NCBI GenBank assembly: GCA_009377525.1
Contig: WHTW01000060.1
Coordinates: 1-41,497 of the forward strand
DNA from: Rhodospirillales bacterium
Lineage (GTDB): Bacteria; Pseudomonadota; Alphaproteobacteria; Reyranellales; Reyranellaceae
Reading direction: 5' to 3'
DNA: 41,497 nucleotides
Notes under the pieces: model-generated
Databases searched by the model: none
What the model was told of the DNA's origin: nothing
Seen by the model: the letters and a program-made list of their open reading frames with translations, nothing else
Shown: positions 27,568 through 37,602 of the stretch, one piece after another
Layout of the letters: every line of letters starts with the position of its first letter
Position numbering within the stretch: the first letter of the stretch is position 1
Position numbers and translations under genes: made by a program

Positions 27568-29220
27568 TTAGATGCGGACGATGTGCACGTCCGTCAACGG
27601 CTTCTTGCCGAGGTGCGCGCGCACGACGCGCCGCACGGCCTGGCGCGCCGCCTCCTCGATGCGGCCATCATCGCGGCGTTCGGTGGCGCTGAGATCGGCC
27701 AGCATCTCGCTCAGCCCCGCCGTGATGGCCTCGCCCAGCGCGCCGTCGCCGTCGTCGATGCCGCGCAACGACACCCTGGGCGGCGCCATTGCCCGGCCGC
27801 CCTTGTCGATCACCAGCGTGGCCGCCGCCGCCCCATTCCACAAAAGCTTGCGCCGCTCGCGCAACGACTCACCGTCGAGCGGCACCAGCCCGTCGCCATC
27901 GCGCGCCAGCCGGCCGGCATGGACGTGATCGATGATCTCCGCCGGACCGGGCGCCAGGCGGACCAGGCTGCCGTTCGGCGCCACGACGGTCTCCGGCACC
28001 TGGCAGGCCCGCGCGAGCGCGGCGTGCTCGACCATGTGGCGGACCTCGCCATGGACCGGCAGGGCGATCTTGGGCCGGATCCATTGGTAAACCCGCACCA
28101 GCTCGTCGCGCGCCGGATGGCCGGAGACATGGATATTCGCCTCGCTGTCGGTGATCACCTCGACGCCCCGCGCCATCAGGGCGTTCTGCAGGCGGCCGAC
28201 CGACCGTTCGTTGCCAGGGATCACGCGCGAGGAGAAGATCGCGGTGTCGCCCTCCTCCAGCACCAGGTCGCGGTGGTCGCCGTTGGCCAGCTTGGCCATC
28301 GAGGCGCGCGGCTCGCCCTGGCTGCCGGTGCAGATGAACAGGACCTTGTCACGCGGCAGGTAGCCCGCCTGCTGCTCGGGGATGCATTGCGGGAAATCGA
28401 GCAGGTAGCCGCATTCCTGGGCCGCCTCGACCATGCGCTGCAGGGCGCGGCCCGACAGCACGGGATGGCGCCCCGCCGCGACCGCCGCCAGCACCACGCT
28501 CTCGACACGGGCGAGGTTGGAGGCAAAGCAGGTGACGGCGACGCGGCCCTTGGCGGTTTTCACCAGCTTCTCAAGGTTGGCGCGCACCGTCGATTCCGAG
28601 CCCGCCTCGCCTTCGACGAAGACGTTGGTGCTGTCGCACACCATGGCGAGCGCCCCCTCCTCGCCGATGCGCCGCAGCATCGCCTCGTCGGTGACCTCGC
28701 CCAGCAGCGGCTCGGGGTCGATCTTCCAGTCGCCAGTATGGAACACCGTGCCCAGCCTGGTGCGGATCGCCAGGGCATTGGGCTCGAGGATCGAATGGGT
28801 CATGGTGATCAATTCGAGCTCGAACGGCGGCAGGCTGAACTTGCCGCCGAGCGGGATCTCGGTGACCGGCACGGCATCCATCAGCCTCGCCTCGATGAGC
28901 TTGCGGCGCAGCACCGAGGCGGCGAACGGCGTGGCATAGACCGGCGCCTTCAGCCGCGGCCAGAGGTCGGCGACGGCGCCGAGATGATCCTCGTGGGCGT
29001 GGGTCAGGACGATGCCTAAAAGGTCGTCGCGGCGCTCCTCGATGAAGGCGGGATCGGGCATCACGACCTCGACGCCCGGCATGGAATCGTCGGCGAAGCC
29101 GATGCCGAGGTCGATCATCAGCCACTTGCCGGCATGGCCGTAGAGATTGAGGTTCATGCCGATCTCGCCCGCGCCGCCCAGCGCGAGGAAGAGGAGCTCG
29201 TCCTTGCCGGGAACGGTCAT
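27568..29220 (-). CDS. rnj: Ribonuclease J
   Basis: Metallo-beta-lactamase/beta-CASP ribonuclease with 5'-exonuclease and possible endonuclease activity, used in rRNA and mRNA processing. The 550-residue protein has the zinc motif HAHEDH at residues 74-79 (THAHEDHLGAV). It also has HTGDWKIDPEPL, FICTGSQGEPRASMAKLA, and the beta-CASP HVSGHPARDELVRVYQWIRPK region followed by PVHGEVRHM. A dimerisation domain ends the protein. The ATG at 29220 overlaps the coaX stop as ATGA. Confidence 0.95.
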   Translation of the reverse strand: MTVPGKDELLFLALGGAGEIGMNLNLYGHAGKWLMIDLGIGFADDSMPGVEVVMPDPAFIEERRDDLLGIVLTHAHEDHLGAVADLWPRLKAPVYATPFAASVLRRKLIEARLMDAVPVTEIPLGGKFSLPPFELELITMTHSILEPNALAIRTRLGTVFHTGDWKIDPEPLLGEVTDEAMLRRIGEEGALAMVCDSTNVFVEGEAGSESTVRANLEKLVKTAKGRVAVTCFASNLARVESVVLAAVAAGRHPVLSGRALQRMVEAAQECGYLLDFPQCIPEQQAGYLPRDKVLFICTGSQGEPRASMAKLANGDHRDLVLEEGDTAIFSSRVIPGNERSVGRLQNALMARGVEVITDSEANIHVSGHPARDELVRVYQWIRPKIALPVHGEVRHMVEHAALARACQVPETVVAPNGSLVRLAPGPAEIIDHVHAGRLARDGDGLVPLDGESLRERRKLLWNGAAAATLVIDKGGRAMAPPRVSLRGIDDGDGALGEAITAGLSEMLADLSATERRDDGRIEEAARQAVRRVVRAHLGKKPLTDVHIVRI

Positions 29221-29987
29221 TTGCGGTTGCGACGCCAGACCTCGAGCAGGCCGAGTGACATCAAGTCGGGCTCGATGGCATCGAACAGGCCGATCTCATC
29301 CTTGAACACGTTGGCGAGGCCGCCGGTCGCGATCACCTTCATGGGCTCGCCGTACTCCGCACGGATGCGCCGGAGCAGGCTGTCGATCAAGCCGACATAC
29401 CCCCAGAAGATGCCGGATTGCATGGCCGAGACCGAACCTTTGCCGATCACCTTCGCCGGCTTCTCGACGCGGATGCGAGGCAGGCGCGCGGTCATGAGAT
29501 AGAACGCCTCGACGGTGAGTTCGACACCGGGCGCCAGCACGCCGCCGACGAAGTTTCCGTCTTTGTCAGCAATGTCGAAGGTCGTGGCGCTGCCGAAATC
29601 GACGGTGATCAGCGGCCCACCGTACTTCGTGTGGCCGGCGATCACACCCACCAGACGGTCGGCACCCGCCTCCTGTGGCCGGTCGATCAGCACCTTGATG
29701 CCGAGCTCGCAATCGGGCTCGCCCACGATCAGGATCCCGTTGCCGAAGTAGGTCTCGCACAGGCGGCGAATGTGCTGGTTCACCGGCGGCACGACGCTGG
29801 CCAGGATCGCTCCGCTGATCGACTTGGGGTCGAAGCCCTGCACATGCATGAGCTGCGTCAGCCAGGCGGCGTACTCATCGGCCGTGCGCTTGGCCTCGGT
29901 GCGCAGCCGCCACTGCGCCACGATGTTGTCGCCGTCGAACACGACGAACTTCGAGTTGGTGTTGCCGACATCGATGGCGAGCAGCAT
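29217..29987 (-). CDS. coaX: Type III pantothenate kinase
   Basis: First enzyme of coenzyme A synthesis (pantothenate to 4'-phosphopantothenate), of the CoaX class that is insensitive to CoA feedback. The ATG at 29987, with GAGGAGGAC just before it, gives 256 residues. The phosphate-binding AIDVGNTNSKFVVFDGD, the catalytic region EAGADRLVGVIAGHTKYG, and ITVDFGSATTFDI are all present. FGSATTFD carries Ser where most relatives have Thr, a conservative change. It lies ten bases after birA, matching the conserved birA-coaX-rnj order. Confidence 0.95.
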   Translation of the reverse strand: MLLAIDVGNTNSKFVVFDGDNIVAQWRLRTEAKRTADEYAAWLTQLMHVQGFDPKSISGAILASVVPPVNQHIRRLCETYFGNGILIVGEPDCELGIKVLIDRPQEAGADRLVGVIAGHTKYGGPLITVDFGSATTFDIADKDGNFVGGVLAPGVELTVEAFYLMTARLPRIRVEKPAKVIGKGSVSAMQSGIFWGYVGLIDSLLRRIRAEYGEPMKVIATGGLANVFKDEIGLFDAIEPDLMSLGLLEVWRRNRK

Positions 29988-29997
29988 CCCGTCCTCC

Positions 29998-30732
29998 TCA
30001 GACCGCGCGGCCCAGCAACTCACCCGACACGATCCGGCGCGGACCGGACGAAGTCTCCAGCAGCAGGGCGCCTTCGCTGTCGACACCGTTGAAGCGGCCG
30101 CGCACCAGTTCGTCGTCCAGCTTGACGTCGACCTCGGCGCCGAGCGGCCCGGCCTTGGCCAGCCAGTTGGTGCGCACCGCCTCGAAGCCCTCGCGACGCC
30201 ATTCGGCGAGGCGCGCGGCAAGTGCCGCTGTGAACGCCTCAAGAGCCGTCTCGACCGAGCCGCCCAGCGCCGCTCCGGGGTAACGCATCTCGGGCAGTTG
30301 GGGCGCGAAGCCGACATTGATGCCGATACCGGCGATGACGTGCTGCACCACGCCGGTCTGGGCGATCGCGCTTTCGAGCAGGATGCCGGCGACCTTGCCG
30401 CCGTCGACCAGCACGTCGTTCGGCCATTTCACGCGCACAGCCCGCCCGGCCGGCACGATGTCGGCCACGGCCAGGGCCGCCACGAAGCTCAGCTCGGCGG
30501 CGCGCGCCGCCGGACAGTCGGGTCGCAGGATGGTCGAGGTGTAGAGATTGCCCACCGGCGAGGCCCAGACGCGGCCGCGACGGCCCCTGCCCCCGGTCTG
30601 CTCGCACGCCCACACGACGGTCCCTTCGGGTGCGCCGGCGTCGGCCAGGCGTGCGGCCTCGTCGTTGGTGCTGCCGACGCTGTCGAGCGCGACCAGCCGC
30701 CACCCGTCCGGCAGGACGGGCGGGGAACTCAC
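29998..30732 (-). CDS. birA: Biotin--[acetyl-CoA-carboxylase] ligase
   Basis: Attaches biotin to the acetyl-CoA carboxylase carrier protein. The GTG at 30732, overlapping the nuoN stop as GTGA, gives 244 residues. The biotinyl-AMP loop GRGRRGR (48-54) and KWPNDVLVDGGKVAGILLE, with K102, are intact. GIGINVGF and the C-terminal SH3-like domain follow. The N-terminal DNA-binding domain of E. coli BirA is absent, so this is a monofunctional class I enzyme, as usual in alphaproteobacteria. Confidence 0.94.
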   Translation of the reverse strand: MSSPPVLPDGWRLVALDSVGSTNDEAARLADAGAPEGTVVWACEQTGGRGRRGRVWASPVGNLYTSTILRPDCPAARAAELSFVAALAVADIVPAGRAVRVKWPNDVLVDGGKVAGILLESAIAQTGVVQHVIAGIGINVGFAPQLPEMRYPGAALGGSVETALEAFTAALAARLAEWRREGFEAVRTNWLAKAGPLGAEVDVKLDDELVRGRFNGVDSEGALLLETSSGPRRIVSGELLGRAV

Positions 30733-32171
30733 GGGAAGAGGCCCTTGGCCGCGGCGGCAGCGACAAGGCTGAGCGGCTGCGGCGCCAGCGAGAACACCGC
30801 CACGATGACCGCGGCGGCAAAGGCCACGACGCGGTTGACGCCGAAGACCGGCTGGTCGAGCGCCTCGGCCGGCTCGTCGAAATACATCACCTTGACGATG
30901 CGCATGTAGTAGTAGGACGCCACCACGGAGGCCAGCACGCCCAGCACGGCCGGGACGTAGAGCTCGGCCTCGACGGCGGCGATGAAGATGTAGAGCTTGC
31001 CCCAGAAGCCCGCGAGCGGCGGGATGCCGGCCAGCGAGAACATGAACAACAGCAGCGCGAATGCCATCATCGGATGGCTGCGCGCCAGACCGGCGAGGTC
31101 CGAGATGCTCTCCACCATGATGTTGCGACGCTTCATCATCAGGATGGTGGCGAACACGCCCAGCGTCATGACGAGGTAGATCGCCAAATAGAAGACGACG
31201 GACTGGATGCCCTTCTCGCTCCCGCTGGCCAGGCCGAGCAGGATGTAGCCGACATTGCCGATCGAGGAATAGGCCATCAGGCGCTTGATGTTCGGTTGGC
31301 GGAGTGCTGCGAAGGCGCCCAGCGCCATCGACAGCACCGCGGCCACGACGATGATCTGCTGCCACTGCACGAACATAGGCTTGAAGGGCCCCATCAGGAC
31401 CGAGACCAGCAGCGACATGGCGGCGATCTTGGGCGCAACGGCAAAGAGCGCCGTCACCGGCGTCGGCGCGCCCTCGTAGACGTCGGGCGTCCACATGTGG
31501 AACGGCACGGCCGACACCTTGAAGGCCAGCCCCGCCACCACGAACACCAAGCCGATGATGGTGCCGAACTCGGCGCCCTTGCCGTCGAGCAGGGCGCGTG
31601 AGATCTCGACGAAGGCCGTGCCGCCGCAGAAGCCATAGATCAGCGAGGCACCGAACAACAGCATGCCCGAGGCGACCGAGCCCAGGACGAAGTATTTCAC
31701 GCCCGCCTCGGTCGAGCGCACGCTGTCACGCTGGAAGGCGGCGACGACGTAGAGCGCCAGCGACTGCAGCTCGAGGCCGACATACAGGGCCATCAGGTCG
31801 TTGGCCGAGATCATCAGCATCATGCCGAGCGTAGCCAGCGCCACCAGCAGCGGATATTCGAAGCGCCAGGCCTTGACCTGCTCGAAGTACGCCCGCGACA
31901 TCAGGATGCTGATGGCGGCACCCACCAGCACCAGCGCCTTCATGGTCGTGGTCAGCCGGTCGACGATGAACAGCGAGGCGAAGGCTGTGCCCTCGCGATA
32001 CGGCGTGAACAGCAGGACGGCGGTGACCAGCAGCGCCAGCGACGTGGAGACCGACACGAAGGCAGTCGACGTCTCGCCGCGCACGACGCCGTAGATCAGC
32101 AGCAAGGCCGTGACGGCGGCGAGGAAGAGCTCGGGCCGCGCCAGGGTCCAGGATTCGAGACCGACAACCAT
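30729..32171 (-). CDS. nuoN: NADH-quinone oxidoreductase subunit N
   Basis: Proton-pumping antiporter-like membrane subunit of respiratory complex I. About 480 residues with 14 membrane spans. Key motifs are the first-half FVLGSVASGMLLFGASLIYG, KVSAVPFHMWTPDVYEGAPTPV, and KRLMAYSSIGNVGYILLG. I prefer the ATG at 32171 (MVVGLESW), which has GGGAG eight bases upstream, over the GTG at 32180 whose Shine-Dalgarno sequence would touch the codon. It is the last nuo gene and overlaps birA. Confidence 0.96.
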   Translation of the reverse strand: MVVGLESWTLARPELFLAAVTALLLIYGVVRGETSTAFVSVSTSLALLVTAVLLFTPYREGTAFASLFIVDRLTTTMKALVLVGAAISILMSRAYFEQVKAWRFEYPLLVALATLGMMLMISANDLMALYVGLELQSLALYVVAAFQRDSVRSTEAGVKYFVLGSVASGMLLFGASLIYGFCGGTAFVEISRALLDGKGAEFGTIIGLVFVVAGLAFKVSAVPFHMWTPDVYEGAPTPVTALFAVAPKIAAMSLLVSVLMGPFKPMFVQWQQIIVVAAVLSMALGAFAALRQPNIKRLMAYSSIGNVGYILLGLASGSEKGIQSVVFYLAIYLVMTLGVFATILMMKRRNIMVESISDLAGLARSHPMMAFALLLFMFSLAGIPPLAGFWGKLYIFIAAVEAELYVPAVLGVLASVVASYYYMRIVKVMYFDEPAEALDQPVFGVNRVVAFAAAVIVAVFSLAPQPLSLVAAAAAKGLFP

Positions 32172-32187
32172 GTTCGTCACTCCCGGG

Positions 32188-33699
32188 TCACGGCAACGCC
32201 GCCGTGCGGGCGAGCTTGATGGCCGCCTGGTAGTCGCCGACCAGCTTGTCGACCGAGGCCGCCATGGGATCGAGGAAGGAGTTGGGATAGATGCCCATCC
32301 ACACGGTCAGCAGCACCAGCGGCAGGAACACGGCGACCTCGCGCCGGTTCATGTCGAGGATGGCCTTGAGCGAGTCCTTGGTAAGCTCGCCGAAGATGAT
32401 CTGGCGGTAGAGCCAGAGGGCATAGGCCGCACCCAGGATCAGGCCGGTGGTCGCGAGCGTCGCCACCCAGGTGTTGGCCTTGAACGCACCGAGCAGGACC
32501 AGGAACTCGCCGACGAAACCCGACAGGCCCGGCAGGCCGATGCTCGCCAAGGTGAAGAGCAGGAACGTGAAGGCGTAGCGCGGCATGCGATGGACGAGAC
32601 CGCCGAAGACCGCGATCTCATGGGTGTGCATGCGGTCATAGACCACGCCGACGCAGAGGAAGAGCGCGGCCGAGACGATGCCGTGGCTCAGCATCAGGAA
32701 CAGCGAGCCCTGGACGCCCTGGATGTTCAGGATGAAGGCGCCAATCGTCACGACGCCCATGTGGGCGACCGATGAATAGGCGATCAGCTTCTTCATGTCC
32801 TCCTGCACCAGCGCCACCAGCGAGGTGTAGATCACGGCCACCACCGAGAGACCGAAGATCAGCGGCGCGAAGTACTGCGTCGCCTCAGGCAGGAGCGGGA
32901 TCGAGAGCCGCAGGAAGCCGTAGCCGCCCATCTTCAGCAGCACGCCGGCCAGGATGACCGAGCCCGCGGTCGGCGCTTCGACATGGGCGTCCGGCAGCCA
33001 GGTATGCACCGGCCACATCGGCACCTTGACGGCAAAAGAGGCGAAGAAGGCAAGCCATAGCCAGCACTGCCAAATGAACGGCAGGTTGAGCTGCTCCATC
33101 GCCGTCGGCAGGTCCGTGGTGCCGAGCTGCCAGTAGATGGTGATGATGGCGAGCAGCATCAGCACCGAGCCGAGCAACGTATAAAGGAAGAACTTGAAGG
33201 CGGCATAGACACGCCGTGCCCCGCCCCACACGCCGATGATGAGGAACATCGGGATGAGCACGCCTTCGAAGAAGACATAGAACAACGCGAGGTCGAGCGC
33301 ACAGAACATGCCGACCATGAAGGTCTCCAGCACCAGGAAGGCGACCATGTATTCCTTGACGCGGACATGGACGGCTTCCCAGCTCGACAGGATGCAGATC
33401 GGCGTCAGCAGCGTCGACAGCAGGACGAAGAACAGCGAGATGCCGTCAATGCCCATGTGGTAGCCAATGCCAAGCGCCGGTACCCAATCGAGCTTCTCCT
33501 CGAACTGGAAGCCCGGCCTGGTGACGTCGAAGCGAACCCACAGCAGCAGCGAGATCAGGAACGTCACGATCGACGTGACCAGCGCCACGCTGCGACAATT
33601 GCGGTCGACGGCCTCCTTCGGCCCGTTCACGACCAGGCAGAATAGTGCCCCGACCAGCGGCAGGAAGGTGACCAGCGAAAGGATCGGCCAACTCGACAT
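32188..33699 (-). CDS. nuoM: NADH-quinone oxidoreductase subunit M
   Basis: Second antiporter-like pump module of complex I, 503 residues. The proton-channel helices show [28 protein letters not shown] sequence, [25 protein letters not shown] and [21 protein letters not shown], with their key Glu, Lys and His residues intact. The ATG at 33699 is four bases from the nuoL stop. Confidence 0.97.
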   Translation of the reverse strand: MSSWPILSLVTFLPLVGALFCLVVNGPKEAVDRNCRSVALVTSIVTFLISLLLWVRFDVTRPGFQFEEKLDWVPALGIGYHMGIDGISLFFVLLSTLLTPICILSSWEAVHVRVKEYMVAFLVLETFMVGMFCALDLALFYVFFEGVLIPMFLIIGVWGGARRVYAAFKFFLYTLLGSVLMLLAIITIYWQLGTTDLPTAMEQLNLPFIWQCWLWLAFFASFAVKVPMWPVHTWLPDAHVEAPTAGSVILAGVLLKMGGYGFLRLSIPLLPEATQYFAPLIFGLSVVAVIYTSLVALVQEDMKKLIAYSSVAHMGVVTIGAFILNIQGVQGSLFLMLSHGIVSAALFLCVGVVYDRMHTHEIAVFGGLVHRMPRYAFTFLLFTLASIGLPGLSGFVGEFLVLLGAFKANTWVATLATTGLILGAAYALWLYRQIIFGELTKDSLKAILDMNRREVAVFLPLVLLTVWMGIYPNSFLDPMAASVDKLVGDYQAAIKLARTAALP

Positions 33700-33703
33700 C
33701 GAC

Positions 33704-35677
33704 CTAGCTCGCCAACATGAAGTAGGTCACGAGGCCGGCCACGCCGACCAGCATGACGAACGCATAGTGATAGAGGTAGCCGCTCTGGAAGCGGCTCAGC
33801 ACGCCCGCCATGTCCTGTGCGCGCGCCGCGATGTTGTCGGGTCCCAGCCCGTTGATCGTGGCACCGTCGCCCTTCTTCCACAGGATGCGACCGAGCGCGA
33901 GTGCCGGCTTCACGAACACCACATCGTAGATCTCGTCGAAATACCACTTGTTGTAGAAGAGCGCGTAGATGCCCGGGAAGCGCTTGACCACGAGCGCCGG
34001 CAGCTGCGGCATGGCGATGTAGCACAGGTAGCTGAGCGCAATGCCGCAGAGCGCGAAGACCAGCGGCGCCAGCTTCACCCACACTGGCACCTCGTGGGCT
34101 TGGTGCAGCACTTCGCCGGTCGACTTCACCGCGATCGAGGACGTCCCCCAGAAATGCGCCCAGTCGGAGCCAACGAACCAGTCATAGGCGACGAGGCCGG
34201 ACAGCGCCGCCCCGATGCCCAGCACGTAGAGCGGAAGCAGCATGACCGCCGGCGATTCGTGAGCGTGCTCCCAAGTGTGATGATCGCCACGATATTTGCC
34301 GTAGAATGTCATGAACATCAGGCGGGTCGAGTAGAGAGCCGTCAGGAAGGCTGCCACCGTACCCAGCCAGAACGCGATCAGGCCCACGGTCGTATGCACG
34401 CCGTAAGCCGATTCGATCATGGCATCCTTGGAGTAGAAGCCGGCAAAGCCGATGCCCTCGCCCAGGACATACGGCACGCCGATCCCCGACAGGGCGAGCG
34501 TGCCGATCCACATCAGGACGAAGGTCTGCGGCGTCTTCTCCCTGACTCCGCCCATCTTGCGCATGTCCTGCTCGTGATGAAGGCAGGTGATGACCGAGCC
34601 CGAGCACAGGAACAAGAGTGACTTGAAAAAGCCGTGGGTCATGAGATGGAATATCGCCGCCGAATAGGAGCCGACGCCGGCGGCAAAGAACATGTAGCCG
34701 AGCTGGCTGCAGGTCGAATAGGCGACGACCTTCTTGATGTCGAACTGGGTGATTCCGATCGTCGCGGCGAAGAAGGCCGTCGCTCCGCCGATCAGCGTGA
34801 TGAACGCCGAGGTGATGGGCGCCAGCTCGAACAGCGGGGACAGGCGGACGACCATGAAAACGCCGGCCGTCACCATCGTGGCGGCGTGGATCAGTGCCGA
34901 AACCGGCGTCGGGCCTTCCATGGCGTCCGGCAGCCAGGTGTGCAGGCCAAGCTGGGCCGATTTGCCCATGGCGCCGATGAACAGCAGCAGGCACGCGGTC
35001 TCGAGTGCCGGCAGATCCATGCCAAGGAAATGGATGCGCATATGGGCCATATCGGGCCCTTTGGCGAAGATCTCAGCGAACCCCACCGAACCGCTCAGCA
35101 TCCAGACAGCGAAAATACCCAGGGCGAAGCCGAAATCGCCGACGCGATTGACGATAAAGGCCTTGATTGCCGCGTCGTTGGCCGATTTCTTGTCGTACCA
35201 GAAGCCGATCAGCAGGTAGGAGGCAAGACCGACGCCCTCCCAGCCGAAAAAAAGCTGCACCAGATTGTCCGACGTGACCAGCATCAGCATGAAGAAGGTG
35301 AACAGGCTGAGGTAGGACATGAAGCGCGGGATTCCGGGGTCCTCAGCCATGTAGCCGACCGAGTAGACGTGGACCATCGACGACACCACGTTGACGACGA
35401 TGAACATGACCGCGGTCAGCGTGTCGACCCTGAGCGACCAGTCGATGGCGAGCGTGCCCGAATCCATCCAGGTGAAGAGCTTGACCACCACCAGCTTGGC
35501 GTTCTCGGGCCCGAAGCCGATGCGGACGAAGACGAAGATCGACAGCGCCGCGGCGATCAGCAGCGCAGCACAGGTGACGATCTGCGCCGGCCGGTCGCCG
35601 ATGATGCGGCAGAACAGGCCGGCGATGGCGGCCGCTACGAGCGGCAGCAGGACGATGAGCTTGATGGCGAGATCCAT
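33704..35677 (-). CDS. nuoL: NADH-quinone oxidoreductase subunit L
   Basis: Distal pump subunit of complex I. The 657-residue length includes the C-terminal amphipathic lateral helix and its anchoring span ([21 protein letters not shown]). Core motifs are [59 protein letters not shown] and [18 protein letters not shown], all highly conserved. It is separated from nuoK by 225 bases filled with palindromic repeats, whereas nuoL-nuoM are four bases apart. Confidence 0.97.
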   Translation of the reverse strand: MDLAIKLIVLLPLVAAAIAGLFCRIIGDRPAQIVTCAALLIAAALSIFVFVRIGFGPENAKLVVVKLFTWMDSGTLAIDWSLRVDTLTAVMFIVVNVVSSMVHVYSVGYMAEDPGIPRFMSYLSLFTFFMLMLVTSDNLVQLFFGWEGVGLASYLLIGFWYDKKSANDAAIKAFIVNRVGDFGFALGIFAVWMLSGSVGFAEIFAKGPDMAHMRIHFLGMDLPALETACLLLFIGAMGKSAQLGLHTWLPDAMEGPTPVSALIHAATMVTAGVFMVVRLSPLFELAPITSAFITLIGGATAFFAATIGITQFDIKKVVAYSTCSQLGYMFFAAGVGSYSAAIFHLMTHGFFKSLLFLCSGSVITCLHHEQDMRKMGGVREKTPQTFVLMWIGTLALSGIGVPYVLGEGIGFAGFYSKDAMIESAYGVHTTVGLIAFWLGTVAAFLTALYSTRLMFMTFYGKYRGDHHTWEHAHESPAVMLLPLYVLGIGAALSGLVAYDWFVGSDWAHFWGTSSIAVKSTGEVLHQAHEVPVWVKLAPLVFALCGIALSYLCYIAMPQLPALVVKRFPGIYALFYNKWYFDEIYDVVFVKPALALGRILWKKGDGATINGLGPDNIAARAQDMAGVLSRFQSGYLYHYAFVMLVGVAGLVTYFMLAS

Positions 35678-35712
35678 GGTGCGCTTCCGACCCTAGGCCA
35701 GCATGTTCATTT

Positions 35713-35868
35713 CCTCCCCAGCGGAGCTGGGGAGGTGGCCGAAGGCCGGATGGGTCATGGGGGCCAGGTCCATCCTGTGGCTCATGACCCCTCCGCCCGC
35801 TGCGCGGGCCAGGCGTTTTGGCCGCCCTGCGGCCAAAAGCGCCACGCCCCTCGCATGAACGAGGGGAG
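35713..35868. repeat. Multi-hairpin palindromic repeat element in the nuoK-nuoL gap
   Basis: A chain of hairpins with no ORF. They are a 10-bp perfect stem CCTCCCCAGC-GGA-GCTGGGGAGG (35713-35735), GGCC-GAA-GGCC (35737-35747) and GGGTCATG paired with CATGACCC (35751-35790). Next come GCCCG-CTGCG-CGGGC, then a strong stem with GGCGTTTTGGCCGC and GCGGCCAAAAGCGCC (35812-35843, one bulge), and finally CCCCTCG-CATGAA-CGAGGGG. It resembles mosaic REP/BIME-type elements of alphaproteobacteria. Inserted in the nuo operon, it may alter the nuoK/nuoL mRNA ratio or stability. Confidence 0.8.
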
Positions 35869-35902
35869 GAAGAAAGCGTCGCGATTCACGAAGCATGGCC
35901 CT

Positions 35903-36211
35903 CTAGCCCTTCATCGCGTTGATGTCTTCGACCTCGATGGTCCCGCGGTTGCGGAAATAGACCACGAGGATGGCCAGGCCGATCGCTGCCTCGGCGGCAG
36001 CCACGGTCAGCACCAGCATGGCGAAGACCTGGCCCACGATGTTGCCCTGGAAGACCGAGAAGGCGACGAGGTTGATATTGACCGCGAGCAGCATGAGCTC
36101 GACGCACATCAGGATGACGATGACGTTCTTGCGGTTCAGGAAGATGCCGAGGATGCCCAGGGTAAAGAGCACTGCGGCAACGAACAGGTAGTGGCCGAGC
36201 CCGATCACCAT
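35903..36211 (-). CDS. nuoK: NADH-quinone oxidoreductase subunit K
   Basis: Small membrane subunit of complex I with three helices, 102 residues. [27 protein letters not shown] is the canonical start, so the ATG at 36211 (TGATG overlap with nuoJ) is preferred over the GTG at 36214. The conserved buried glutamates of the proton path lie in [15 protein letters not shown] and [13 protein letters not shown]. Confidence 0.96.
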   Translation of the reverse strand: MVIGLGHYLFVAAVLFTLGILGIFLNRKNVIVILMCVELMLLAVNINLVAFSVFQGNIVGQVFAMLVLTVAAAEAAIGLAILVVYFRNRGTIEVEDINAMKG

Positions 36212-36825
36212 CACACGCCTCCCCGGGTCGGCACCTTGACCAGGGTGACGGCGTCGCCCTTGGGCCGGTAGAGCTGCTCGCTGACGCGCTGGCGGCGCAC
36301 GCCCGGACGGGTGCGCAGGGTCAGCACGATGGCGCCGATCATGGCGACCAGCAGCACCAGGCCCGCGACCTGGAACAGGTAGAAGTATTGCGTGTAGAGC
36401 ACGCGGCCGATGGCGCGGGTGTTGTCGACGGCGATGACCTGCGGCGTGGCCTTGTCGAGACCTGCCAAGCTGGTCGTGCCGCTGCCGATCACGCCCAGGC
36501 CAAGCAGGATCTCGGCCAACAGGACGAGTCCGATCAGGGCGCCGACCGGCAGGTATCTCAGGAAGCCCTCGCGCAGCTCGGTCAGGTTGATGTCGAGCAT
36601 CATGACCACGAACAGGAACAGCACGGCCACGGCGCCGACATAGACGATGATCAGGATCATGGCGATGAACTCCGCGCCGATCAGCACGAACAGCGCGGCC
36701 GCATTGAAGAACGCCAGGATCAGGAACAGCACCGAGTAGACCGGATTGCGCGACACCACAACCATGGCGGCCGACGCCATGACCACGAACGCGAACACGT
36801 AGAAGGCCAGAGCCTGAAGAATCAT
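36211..36825 (-). CDS. nuoJ: NADH-quinone oxidoreductase subunit J
   Basis: Complex I membrane subunit of 204 residues with five helices. [35 protein letters not shown] contains the pi-bulge helix typical of NuoJ. A hydrophilic basic C-terminal tail ([21 protein letters not shown]) is also usual in alphaproteobacteria. Starts 23 bases after nuoI and overlaps nuoK. Confidence 0.96.
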   Translation of the reverse strand: MILQALAFYVFAFVVMASAAMVVVSRNPVYSVLFLILAFFNAAALFVLIGAEFIAMILIIVYVGAVAVLFLFVVMMLDINLTELREGFLRYLPVGALIGLVLLAEILLGLGVIGSGTTSLAGLDKATPQVIAVDNTRAIGRVLYTQYFYLFQVAGLVLLVAMIGAIVLTLRTRPGVRRQRVSEQLYRPKGDAVTLVKVPTRGGV

Positions 36826-36848
36826 TGTCTCCCCCTACCCGTCCCGGC

Positions 36849-37337
36849 TCACCGATACGGCTCGTCGGCGTGGAGGTTGGCCGCGAGCATCGGCTCCCAG
36901 CGGTCGCCGTTCGCGAGCAGCTTGTCCTTGTTGTACATCAGCTCCTCGCGCGTCTCGGTCGAGAACTCGAAGTTCGGCCCCTCGACGATGGCATCGACCG
37001 GGCAGGCTTCCTGGCAGAAGCCGCAGTAGATGCACTTGGTCATGTCGATGTCGTAGCGCGTGGTGCGCCGGCTGCCGTCGTCGCGCGGCTCGGCCTCGAT
37101 GGTGATGGCCTGTGCCGGGCAGATCGCCTCGCAGAGCTTGCAGGCGATGCAGCGCTCCTCGCCGTTGGGATAGCGGCGCAGCGCATGCTCGCCTCGGAAG
37201 CGCGGGCCTTGCGGGCTGCGTTCGTAGGGATAGTTCACCGTCACCTTGGGCCTGAACATGTACTTCAGCGTCAGCGCAAAGCCCGCTGCCACTTCCCAAA
37301 GCAGGAACGAACGTGCGATGCGATCGAGGGAAGGCAT
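36849..37337 (-). CDS. nuoI: NADH-quinone oxidoreductase subunit I
   Basis: Ferredoxin-like subunit carrying clusters N6a and N6b of complex I. The ATG at 37337 gives 162 residues. The two 4Fe-4S motifs are complete: C63, C66, C69, C73 ([12 protein letters not shown]) and C102, C105, C108, C112 ([12 protein letters not shown]). The N-terminus [13 protein letters not shown] and the [25 protein letters not shown] segment are canonical. No nuoH lies upstream; the DNA to the right is unrelated, so nuoI is the first gene of this nuo block. Its promoter must lie in 37338-37602, but none could be picked out with confidence. Confidence 0.97.
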   Translation of the reverse strand: MPSLDRIARSFLLWEVAAGFALTLKYMFRPKVTVNYPYERSPQGPRFRGEHALRRYPNGEERCIACKLCEAICPAQAITIEAEPRDDGSRRTTRYDIDMTKCIYCGFCQEACPVDAIVEGPNFEFSTETREELMYNKDKLLANGDRWEPMLAANLHADEPYR

Positions 37338-37602
37338 TCGAGTCACGTTGCTACAAAGGTTCAATGTTGGTCCGGGTTGCCGCCGTGCCCCAATTTCCCT
37401 GTCCAACGCGAACTTCGCTGTCGGCATGCGCATCCGCGCCCAATCGAGACCGCCCGGGGCGGCACCGGGTGCTGTTGCCGCGCCAGCATCGGTCCGAAGT
37501 GTCGCGCCTTTTGCGCGGCCTTTTCCCGCCTGCACGGCAACCGTCGCGCTGTGCGGTCATTTCCTCGGAAGAAGTCTATCCGGGCGAAGGAGGCGAAGCG
37601 TT
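37338..37602. other. Divergent intergenic region between nuoI and DUF2267 gene
   Basis: 265 bases that should carry promoters for both the nuoI-N block and the DUF2267 gene. Read for remnants of nuoH on the minus strand, it gives only low-complexity frames; no NuoH C-terminal sequence was found. No strong -35/-10 pair was recognised. Confidence 0.4.

Noticed and set aside
27502..29019. 505-codon plus-strand open frame over rnj
   Set aside because: Shadow of rnj with no domain character.
37560..37602. Possible EcfG (GGAAC-N17-CGTT) stress promoter for the DUF2267 gene
   Set aside because: Only GGAAG and GCGTT occur, with wrong spacing; no match was found before the other small genes either.
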